DNA of 11,788 bases from Intestinibacter sp034113885 (lineage in GTDB: Bacteria; Bacillota; Clostridia; Peptostreptococcales; Peptostreptococcaceae). Both the position numbers and the translations under genes were made by a program. Numbering within the stretch: the first letter of the stretch is position 1; every line of letters begins with the position of its first letter. Below are positions 6,152 to 11,788 of the stretch, piece after piece. The DNA lies in assembly GCF_034113885.1 (NCBI RefSeq), contig NZ_JAXEWM010000072.1, positions 1 through 11,788 of the forward strand, read 5' to 3'. The notes beneath the pieces are model-generated. The model made no database searches. It had not been told where the DNA came from and saw only the letters and a program-made list of their open reading frames with translations.

Positions 6152-7372
6152 ATGGCAAAGATAGTAATCAATCAAGATAAAATAGATAATATAGAAGAAG
6201 TCTTAAAAATATGTCCATTTGAAGCGATGGAAGAAGTAGACGGAAAAATAGAAATAAATGCAGCATGTAAAATGTGTAAAATGTGCGTTAAAAAAGGACC
6301 TAAGGGTGCATTTATATTCGAAGATGATGAAGTAGTTCAAATAAACAAAGATGAATGGAAGGGTATAACAGTTTATGTAGACCATAACGATGGAGAAATA
6401 CATCCAGTTACTTATGAACTAATAGGAAAAGCTCGTGAACTTGCAGCTAAAATAAATCATCCAGTTAACTGTGTATTCATAGGAAACAATATAAAAGATA
6501 AATGCCAAACTCTATTAGATTATGGTGTAAATGAAGTATTTGTATACGATGATGAAGAATATGATAAATTTAGAATAGAACCTTATACAGCAGCTTTAGA
6601 AGATTATATAAATAATAATAAACCATCTATAATATTAGTTGGTGGTACTACATTAGGTAGATCATTAGCCCCAAGACTTGCAGCTCGTTTTAGAACTGGA
6701 CTTACTGCAGACTGTACAATACTTGATATACAAGAAAACACAGATTTAGACCAAATAAGACCAGCATTTGGTGGTAATATAATGGCTCATATAAATACTC
6801 CAAATAGTAGACCACAATTTGCAACAGTTAGATATAAAATATTTAATATACCAGAAAAGGTTGAAAATTCTACAGGAAAAGTTACTTTATGCTCTGTAGC
6901 AAAAGATAAATTAGAATCTAAAATAAAAGTATTAGAAACTAAAATAAAAAATAAAGTAGTAGGAATAGAAGAAGCTGAAGTAATAGTTGTAGCATCTAGA
7001 GCCTTCAAAAAAGAAGAAGATTTAAAAATGCTTTACGATTTAGCAGATGCACTTGGAGCTCAAATAGCTGGAACTAGACCTACTATAGAATGTGGATGGG
7101 TAGATCCAAGAAGACAAATAGGACTTAGTGGTAGAACTGTAAAACCAAAATTAATAATAACTTGTGGTGTATCAGGAGCAGTACAATTTGTTGCTGGTAT
7201 GAAGGGTTCTGATTATATAATAGCTATAAACCAAGATGATAAAGCACCTATATTTGACGTGGCTCACTTAGGTATTATAGGAGACATATATGAAATAATA
7301 CCTAAATTAACAGAAAAAATAAAAGCTATAAAAAAAGAAACTAAAGAAAAAGTAGCACAAGTGGCAAAATAG
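6152..7372 (+). CDS. etfA: Electron transfer flavoprotein alpha subunit with N-terminal ferredoxin-like domain (LctC-like)
   Basis: A 406-residue EtfA, longer than ordinary EtfA (about 320-340) because of an N-terminal ferredoxin-like domain (about residues 1-65). That domain has one CP motif (Cys21) and a CxxCxxC (Cys39, Cys42, Cys45) whose usual fourth Cys is Gly49. The four Cys fit a single [4Fe-4S] cluster built from a degenerate two-cluster ferredoxin fold. The central ETF domain (about 70-260) includes LVGGTTLGRSLAPRLAARF. The C-terminal FAD domain (about 285-390) has GLSGRTVKP, CGVSGAVQF and INQDDKAPIFD. The extension matches the architecture of A. woodii LctC and is thought to take electrons from ferredoxin. 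RBS AGGGGGAG (6138-6145) is 6 bases before the ATG, 19 bases after etfB. Confidence 0.92.
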   Translation: MAKIVINQDKIDNIEEVLKICPFEAMEEVDGKIEINAACKMCKMCVKKGPKGAFIFEDDEVVQINKDEWKGITVYVDHNDGEIHPVTYELIGKARELAAKINHPVNCVFIGNNIKDKCQTLLDYGVNEVFVYDDEEYDKFRIEPYTAALEDYINNNKPSIILVGGTTLGRSLAPRLAARFRTGLTADCTILDIQENTDLDQIRPAFGGNIMAHINTPNSRPQFATVRYKIFNIPEKVENSTGKVTLCSVAKDKLESKIKVLETKIKNKVVGIEEAEVIVVASRAFKKEEDLKMLYDLADALGAQIAGTRPTIECGWVDPRRQIGLSGRTVKPKLIITCGVSGAVQFVAGMKGSDYIIAINQDDKAPIFDVAHLGIIGDIYEIIPKLTEKIKAIKKETKEKVAQVAK

Positions 7373-7385
7373 GGGGTAAATGAAA

Positions 7386-8777
7386 ATGTACAAAAAGATA
7401 GATCAAAAAGATATAGATTTTTTACTAAGCATATTAGATAAAGAAGATGTAATAGTAGGGGATGACATAAGCGAAGATTATGCTCATGATGAATTAGCTG
7501 GACAAATAAAATATCCTGAAGTATTAGTATTTGTCCATACTACAGAACAAGTTTCAAAAATAATGAAATATGCTTATGAAAATAACATACCGGTAACACC
7601 TAGAGGACAAGGTACTGGACTTTGTGGAGCATCAGTTGCTCTTTACGGGGGTATAATGTTATGCTTAACTAAGATGGATAAAATATTAGAATTAGATGAA
7701 GAAAACTTAACTGTAACAGTTGAACCAGGAGTTCTTTTAATGACTATAGCACAATACGTAGAAGAACATGACTTATTCTACCCACCAGATCCAGGTGAAA
7801 AAAGTGCTGCTATAGGTGGCAATATAAACACTAATGCAGGTGGAATGAGAGCTGTTAAATACGGAGTTACAAGAGATTATGTAAGAGGATTAGAATGTGT
7901 ACTTCCAAATGGTGAAATAATAAATGTAGGTGGAAAAGTAGTTAAAAACTCTTCTGGATTTGCATTAAAAGATTTAATAGTAGGATCAGAAGGACAACTT
8001 GCTGTAGTAACTAAAGCAATATTAAAATTACTTCCATTACCTAAAAAAGCAATAAGTTTATTAATCCCATTCCCAGACTTAGCACTTGCTATAGATACAG
8101 TACCTAAAATAATAAAATCAAAATCTATACCAACTGCTATAGAATTTATGGAAAGAGAAGCAATAGTTGGAGCTGAAGAATTCTTAGGTAAAAAATTCCC
8201 AGATAACTCTTCAAATGCTTACTTACTATTAAAATTCGATGGTAACTCAACTGAAGAAATAGAAAGAGAATACGAAAACGTAGCTAAGCTTTGCCTAGAA
8301 TGTGGAGCATACGATGTATTAATAGCAGATACAGACGAAAGAAATGAATCAATTTGGTCTGCAAGAGGGGCTTTCCTTGAAGCCTTCAAAGCTAGCAGTG
8401 AAATAGATGAATGTGACGTTGTCGTTCCAAGAGATAAGGTTGCAGAATTCGTTAGATTTACACACGATATACAAGATGAAGTAGGTCTTAGAATAAAGAG
8501 CTTCGGACATGCTGGCGATGGTAACCTACATGTTTATCCACATAAAGACGATTTAGACGATAAAACATGGCATGAAAGACTTGACAAAACATTTGATTTA
8601 ATGTTTGCAAAGGCTAGAGAATTAAACGGTGAAGTTTCAGGTGAACACGGTGTAGGATATGCTAAGAGTCCTTACTTTGTAGAATCTAAAAGTGAAACTT
8701 ATATAAATTTATTAAAGGGTATAAAAGTTGCATTTGACCCTAAAAATATATTAAATCCAGGAAAATTATACAATTAA
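7386..8777 (+). CDS. lctD: FAD-linked D-lactate dehydrogenase of the electron-confurcating LDH/Etf complex (LctD-like, GlcD family)
   Basis: A 463-residue flavoprotein oxidising lactate to pyruvate. The FAD-binding PCMH-type domain (about residues 40-220) has PRGQGTGLCG (72-81), PPDPGEKSAAIGGNINTNAG and KNSSGFALKDLIVGSEGQL. The FAD-oxidase C-terminal domain (about 225-460) has SFGHAGDGNLHVYPH (His375 and His382) and SGEHGVGY (His421), residues of the metal and substrate site in GlcD/D-LDH enzymes. Being last in an operon with etfB, etfA and a racemase marks it as the bifurcating-type LDH. D-specificity is inferred from the family and from larA. I choose the ATG at 7386 because AGGGGG (7371-7376) is nine bases away; the ATG at 7380 (two residues longer) is only three. 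A glycolate or other 2-hydroxyacid substrate is possible but less likely here. Confidence 0.9.
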   Translation: MYKKIDQKDIDFLLSILDKEDVIVGDDISEDYAHDELAGQIKYPEVLVFVHTTEQVSKIMKYAYENNIPVTPRGQGTGLCGASVALYGGIMLCLTKMDKILELDEENLTVTVEPGVLLMTIAQYVEEHDLFYPPDPGEKSAAIGGNINTNAGGMRAVKYGVTRDYVRGLECVLPNGEIINVGGKVVKNSSGFALKDLIVGSEGQLAVVTKAILKLLPLPKKAISLLIPFPDLALAIDTVPKIIKSKSIPTAIEFMEREAIVGAEEFLGKKFPDNSSNAYLLLKFDGNSTEEIEREYENVAKLCLECGAYDVLIADTDERNESIWSARGAFLEAFKASSEIDECDVVVPRDKVAEFVRFTHDIQDEVGLRIKSFGHAGDGNLHVYPHKDDLDDKTWHERLDKTFDLMFAKARELNGEVSGEHGVGYAKSPYFVESKSETYINLLKGIKVAFDPKNILNPGKLYN

Positions 8778-8842
8778 TAGATAAACTCATAAATTAAAAT
8801 AAGACTCCATAAATTTATAATTTAAAATATATGATATACTAG

Positions 8843-8874
8843 AAAAGTCTACATCGTTGAATGTAGGCTTTTTT
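8843..8874 (+). terminator. Intrinsic terminator of the lactate operon
   Basis: Arms 8843-8853 and 8862-8872 pair over 11 bp with one G-U pair and an 8-nt loop, followed by a run of six T (8869-8874). It lies 65 bases after the ldh stop and before the RBS of the kinase gene, so the two-component genes are probably a separate unit. A TATACT just before the stem (8835-8840) has no -35 partner. Confidence 0.85.
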
Positions 8875-8924
8875 AATAATGAATAGTTATAAATATTATT
8901 AGAAGTATAGTAGGAGAGTTTTTT

Positions 8925-10121
8925 ATGAAAGAAAGTTATTTAATGATATTGTTGGAAAAAACGAGTTTAATTGTGGTATTATTTTTATTAATTAGTAAAC
9001 TTAAAATTTTTAAGAGCATATTTGAAAAGGAAAAATACGATAAAAAGGATTTATTTGTAATAGCTTTTATATTTACGTTGCTTTCTATATTAGGTACTTA
9101 CAATGGTGTAGTTTACAAGGGTTCAATTTTAAATACTAGAATTATAACTATTGTATCTGGTGGGATATTGTTTGGACCTTTTGTAAGTATTCCAGCTGGA
9201 ATTATATCTGGTCTGCATAGATTTTTAATGTATCCTGAGAGTATGACGGCTATTCCGTGTTTTATATCTAGTATTTGCGCGGGAATTCTTTCTGGATTGT
9301 TCTACAAGAAAATTCCTATGAAGCTTAGAGGAATTTATGGAATTTTAGTGGGGATGATTTCAGAAAATATAACTATAATTTTAATTTATTTTTTATCTAA
9401 GCCTACAGACCTAGCACTAGATATTATACATACCATTTATTTGCCATTAATAGCAGGGCAGCTTGGAATAGGATTTATGGTATCTATTGTAAATACTATA
9501 GAAAAGGATAAAAAAGATATAGAAGATAGGAAAAAGGCTGAAATGTCAGCTCTTCAAAGACAGATAAACCCACATTTTATATTCAATGCGTTAAATACAA
9601 TAGCATCTTTTATAAGATTTGATCCTCGAAAGGCGAGAGATTTAATTATAAGTTTATCGACTTACCTCAGACATAACCTGGAGTTTAATGATAGTTTGAT
9701 AGATATAGGAAAAGAAATGGAGCAGGTAAGGTCGTATATAGATATAGAGCAGGCTAGATTTGGAAATTCTTTAAATATCGTATATGATATAGATAAAACA
9801 GATGTAAAAATACCTAGCTTGATTATTCAGCCGTTAGTTGAAAATGCGATTATTCATGGAATTTTGCCTATGGATAATAAAAGTGAAGGACAAATTAAAA
9901 TATCTGTAAAAAATTTAGATTCAAAAGTAAAAATAAGTGTTGAAGATAATGGAGTGGGTATTGAACAAAAAATAATTGATAACTTATACAGTGGCAATAT
10001 GCCAGAAAACAAGATAGGTCTTTACAATGTGCATTTGAGGATTAAGCTTTATTATCATAAAGGGTTAGAAATTAAAAAATTAGATAGAGGAACTTTAATT
10101 GAATTTTACGTATGGGGGTAG
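8925..10121 (+). CDS. LytS-like sensor histidine kinase, short form without GAF domain
   Basis: A 398-residue membrane kinase. Residues about 5-192 form a 5TM-LYT sensor region: several hydrophobic helices, the glycine-rich GGILFGPFVSIPAGIISGL (79-97) followed by HRF, and a last helix at about 172-191. A short charged linker (193-206) leads straight into the His_kinase domain with LQRQINPHFIFNALNTI, where His217 is the predicted phosphoacceptor. The ATPase part shows QPLVENAIIHG (N-box Asn307), DNGVGI (341-346) and KIGLYNV (363-369). Classical LytS, BtsS and YpdA kinases are about 560-590 residues with a GAF domain between sensor and kinase; here that domain is absent. RBS AGGAGAG (8912-8918) is 6 bases before the ATG. 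The stop is five bases before the response regulator start. Studied relatives respond to pyruvate or to membrane state; the signal here is unknown, though the lactate operon upstream makes pyruvate or lactate worth considering. Confidence 0.88.
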   Translation: MKESYLMILLEKTSLIVVLFLLISKLKIFKSIFEKEKYDKKDLFVIAFIFTLLSILGTYNGVVYKGSILNTRIITIVSGGILFGPFVSIPAGIISGLHRFLMYPESMTAIPCFISSICAGILSGLFYKKIPMKLRGIYGILVGMISENITIILIYFLSKPTDLALDIIHTIYLPLIAGQLGIGFMVSIVNTIEKDKKDIEDRKKAEMSALQRQINPHFIFNALNTIASFIRFDPRKARDLIISLSTYLRHNLEFNDSLIDIGKEMEQVRSYIDIEQARFGNSLNIVYDIDKTDVKIPSLIIQPLVENAIIHGILPMDNKSEGQIKISVKNLDSKVKISVEDNGVGIEQKIIDNLYSGNMPENKIGLYNVHLRIKLYYHKGLEIKKLDRGTLIEFYVWG

Positions 10122-10126
10122 ATGTT

Positions 10127-10879
10127 ATGAAGGCGATAATAGTTGAAGATGAATTTCCAGCTAGAAAAGAATTGAGATATTTTGTTGAAAATAACACAGA
10201 TATAGATATAGTAGGAGAATTTGACAATGGATTAGATGTATTGAGCTTTATACAAGAAAATAATGTAGATGCTATATTTTTAGATATAAATATACCTAAA
10301 TTAGATGGAATGCTATTGGCTAAGACTATAAATAAATTTGAGAAAAAACCAAAAATAGTTTTTATAACAGCATATGAAAATTACGCTGTAGAGGCATTTA
10401 ATTTAGATATATTTGACTATATATTAAAGCCTTATTCAGAAGAGAGAATAATATCTATGTTGCATAAGTTACAAAATGCTTGTAACAGCGATAATAAGCT
10501 TGAAAACAAAGGAAAAAAAGAAACTAAAAATTCTGTATCAAATAAAGTGTCTAATAAAATAAGTCTATGGAAGGACAGTAAAATATATATAGTGGATATT
10601 GACGATATTTATTACTGTGAAGCAAAGGAGAGATATACATATATTTACACTAAAGATGAGGAATACCATATAAGAGAATGTATATCTGATGTGGAAAAAA
10701 TGATAAACAGCGATAACTTTTTTAAATGCCATAGATCTTATTTAGTTAATTTGTTAAAGGTAGAAGAAGTAATACCTTGGTTTAATAATACTTATTTACT
10801 TAAACTGAACGATGAAAAATATGAAATTACAGTTAGTAGAAGCAAGGTCAAACGTTTTAAAGAGTTGATGAATATATAA
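10127..10879 (+). CDS. LytR/AgrA-type response regulator (receiver plus LytTR DNA-binding domain)
   Basis: A 250-residue cytoplasmic regulator and the evident partner of the preceding kinase. The receiver domain (about 1-120) has the acidic pair Glu7/Asp8, phosphoacceptor Asp53 in FLDINIPKLDG, Thr81 in FITAYENYAVEAF and Lys101 in ILKPY. After a charged, Asn/Lys-rich linker (about 122-148) comes a LytTR domain (about 149-250) with DIYYCEAKERYTYIYT, FFKCHRSYLVNL and ITVSRSKVKRFKELM. The start at 10127 follows GGGGGT (10114-10119), which lies over the kinase stop codon, so translation is probably coupled; an in-frame ATG at 10112 lies inside the kinase gene and lacks an RBS. No lrgAB, pftAB or other typical target operon is adjacent, so the regulon is unknown. 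Confidence 0.9.
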   Translation: MKAIIVEDEFPARKELRYFVENNTDIDIVGEFDNGLDVLSFIQENNVDAIFLDINIPKLDGMLLAKTINKFEKKPKIVFITAYENYAVEAFNLDIFDYILKPYSEERIISMLHKLQNACNSDNKLENKGKKETKNSVSNKVSNKISLWKDSKIYIVDIDDIYYCEAKERYTYIYTKDEEYHIRECISDVEKMINSDNFFKCHRSYLVNLLKVEEVIPWFNNTYLLKLNDEKYEITVSRSKVKRFKELMNI

Positions 10880-10913
10880 TAATTTATGAAAATACACAAA
10901 AATGTCAAAAACT

Positions 10914-10954
10914 CTCTTTAGTAGTGATAAATTAATCTATTAAAGAGTTTTTTT
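10914..10954 (+). terminator. Intrinsic terminator of the two-component operon
   Basis: Arms 10914-10924 and 10937-10947 pair over 11 bp (one G-U) with a 12-nt loop, followed directly by seven T (10948-10954). It lies 34 bases after the response regulator stop. Confidence 0.85.
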
Positions 10955-11026
10955 GTTTATATCTAAAAAAATATAATATAGCTGTATTCTAGTAATAATA
11001 TGGTTTAGAGATGATTTTATAATAGG

Positions 11027-11119
11027 TTTACATAATTTTACATACAAAAAACTTAAAAAAGTATGTTAGTATTAATAGGCGTAAGGGGGCTTATATCTTA
11101 AAGGTTACAAAAAAGTAAC
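11027..11119. repeat. Short direct and inverted repeats in the leader of the CAP gene
   Basis: The non-coding stretch 10955-11139 holds three small elements. TTTACATAA (11027-11035) and TTTACATAC (11037-11045) are direct repeats with a 10-bp period. ACATAC (11040-11045) and GTATGT (11061-11066) form an inverted repeat around two A-runs. GTTAC (11104-11108) and GTAAC (11115-11119) form a 5-bp hairpin. A strong SD-like AGGGGG (11084-11089) has no ATG, GTG or TTG at proper distance. I see no clear sigma-A promoter and no riboswitch that I recognise. In AT-rich DNA these may be coincidental. Confidence 0.3.
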
Positions 11120-11139
11120 AAATTAAGAATAATAAAAAA

Positions 11140-11601
11140 ATGAGGTGTTTATATGATCAAACTGATGACAATAATTCAAATGACAATAACTCAAACGATA
11201 CTACAAATTCAGATTTCACAAAGGAACAATTAGAAGTATTAGAAATAGTAAACAAAGAAAGAAAATCAAATGGATTAAAACCACTTACTCTAAATAAAGA
11301 GTTATCAAATGTGGCAACAATAAAATCACAAGATATGATAAATAAAGGGTATTTTGACCATACATCGCCTACTTATGGCTCTCCATTCGATATGATGAAG
11401 TCATTTGGTATAAGTTATAAAGCTGCAGGAGAAAATATAGCAAAAGGTCAAAAAACTCCTAGTGAGGTTATGAACTCTTGGATGAATTCTTCAGGTCACA
11501 GAGCTAATATACTTAGCGCTAACTTTACTGAATTAGGTGTCGGTATAGCTAAGGATTCTAAAGGTACAATTTATTGGACACAAATGTTTATAGGTAAATA
11601 A
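11140..11601 (+). pseudogene. CAP/SCP-domain (YkwD-like) protein gene, apparently missing its signal peptide and proper start
   Basis: The frame encodes 153 residues. A low-complexity Asn/Asp/Ser linker (about 6-25) leads into a full CAP domain (about 28-153) with FDHTSP (72-77), AAGENIAKG (95-103) and SSGHRANIL (117-125). The likely metal-site residues His74, Glu98 and His120 are present, and it ends WTQMFIGK. Bacterial CAP proteins of this type are normally secreted or wall-linked, with an N-terminal signal peptide. Here the frame begins MRCLYDQTDD with no hydrophobic segment and no SD before ATG 11140, and it is closed upstream by a TAA at 11116. A proper SD (GAGGTG, 11142-11147) and ATG (11153) do exist but in another frame, giving a 26-residue peptide ending at 11233. 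A deletion of the signal-peptide region that also broke the frame would explain this. An intact domain and a clean stop with terminator argue for recent loss, or for a cytoplasmic protein. The domain is certain; pseudogene status is tentative. Confidence 0.6.
11167..11196 (+). repeat. Two tandem 15-bp units in the CAP linker
   Basis: Units 11167-11181 and 11182-11196 differ at 2 of 15 bases and each encode Asp-Asn-Asn-Ser-Asn. Such units expand and contract easily and are typical of flexible linkers between a signal peptide and a surface domain, which supports the view that this protein was once exported. Confidence 0.7.
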
Positions 11602-11664
11602 TATATGCTATATAATTATTAGTGTATATTAAAATATATATCAAATCACAAAACTAAAATGCAG

Positions 11665-11716
11665 AAAGCTCCCTTTATAAGTTTTAATTTTAAACAAAAC
11701 TGTAAAGGGAGTTTTT
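11665..11716 (+). terminator. Intrinsic terminator after the CAP gene
   Basis: AAAGCTCCCTTTATA (11665-11679) pairs with 11701-11715 through 15 bp including two G-U pairs, with a 21-nt loop and TTTTT at 11712-11716. It ends 22 bases before the possible convergent gene at the right edge and could serve both strands, although the - strand side has only a short T-run. Confidence 0.8.
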
Positions 11717-11738
11717 ATATCTAAAATAATATGTAAAG

Positions 11739-11788
11739 CTAAGCGCAATCTGATGATTTTTCTTTTTTATTTATAGACAATATAATTA
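11739..11788 (-). CDS. Possible C-terminal end of a convergent gene (partial)
   Basis: Read on the - strand from the window edge, one frame stays open for 15 codons to a TAG (complement of 11739-11741), ending KKEKSSDCA. A polar Lys/Ser-rich tail and the shared hairpin at 11665-11716 fit the end of a convergent gene. Fifteen codons are far too few to prove coding or to name a family. Confidence 0.2.
   Translation of the reverse strand, partial: IILSINKKEKSSDCA

Noticed and set aside
8832..8874. Small RNA made of a TATACT -10 box immediately followed by the hairpin at 8843-8874
   Set aside because: No -35 box at 15-18 bp, and the product would be little more than the hairpin. It is more simply the operon terminator.
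8875..8912. LytTR-type direct repeats or a clear promoter upstream of the kinase gene
   Set aside because: Only a weak TATTAT (8894-8899) without a proper -35 box and no pair of 9-bp repeats with 12-13 bp spacing could be found.

Overview
The window looks like chromosomal DNA from an anaerobic, low-GC, endospore-forming member of the Bacillota. Peptostreptococcaceae (Clostridioides/Paeniclostridium relatives) is my best guess. The grounds are very AT-rich DNA, heavy use of ATA (Ile) and AGA (Arg) codons, strong GGAGG-type ribosome binding sites, a sporulation gene (spoVV/ylbJ), and a flavin-based electron-bifurcating lactate dehydrogenase locus typical of clostridia and acetogens. Species cannot be fixed from the sequence alone.

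Layout. Positions 1-111 hold the C-terminal tail of a membrane protein on the + strand. A perfect 15-bp hairpin (131-177) separates it from the convergent gene spoVV/ylbJ (181-1347, - strand), which has a sigma-E-like promoter upstream. Divergent from spoVV is the lactate locus: a FadR/LldR-type regulator (1521-2231), then a control region (2232-2444) with candidate promoters and two tandem TGG-N5-CCA operator-like palindromes. After these come L-lactate permease lctP (2445-3974), nickel-pincer lactate racemase larA (4055-5329), etfB (5344-6132), etfA with an N-terminal ferredoxin-like domain (6152-7372) and an FAD-linked D-lactate dehydrogenase (7386-8777). A strong terminator lies at 8843-8874. 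Next is a translationally coupled LytS-like histidine kinase and LytTR response regulator pair (8925-10879) with its own terminator (10914-10954). A CAP/SCP-domain gene (11140-11601) follows that appears to have lost its signal peptide and proper start, then a terminator (11665-11716) and possibly the last codons of a convergent gene at the right edge.

How it works together (inference from families). LctP imports lactate, LarA interconverts L- and D-lactate, and the LDH/EtfAB complex oxidises D-lactate with NAD+. That uphill step is driven by simultaneous oxidation of reduced ferredoxin (electron confurcation), as described for Acetobacterium woodii LctBCD. The FadR-type regulator probably represses lctP and the downstream genes through the tandem palindromes until lactate is present. 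The adjacent LytS/LytTR pair belongs to a group whose studied members often respond to pyruvate, the product of this pathway. A functional link is therefore possible but unproven.

I see no CRISPR array, tRNA, rRNA, insertion sequence or phage gene. The lactate operon type is known. The less ordinary observations are the paired operators exactly 22 bp apart, the GAF-less LytS kinase beside the lactate genes, and the CAP gene without a signal peptide.
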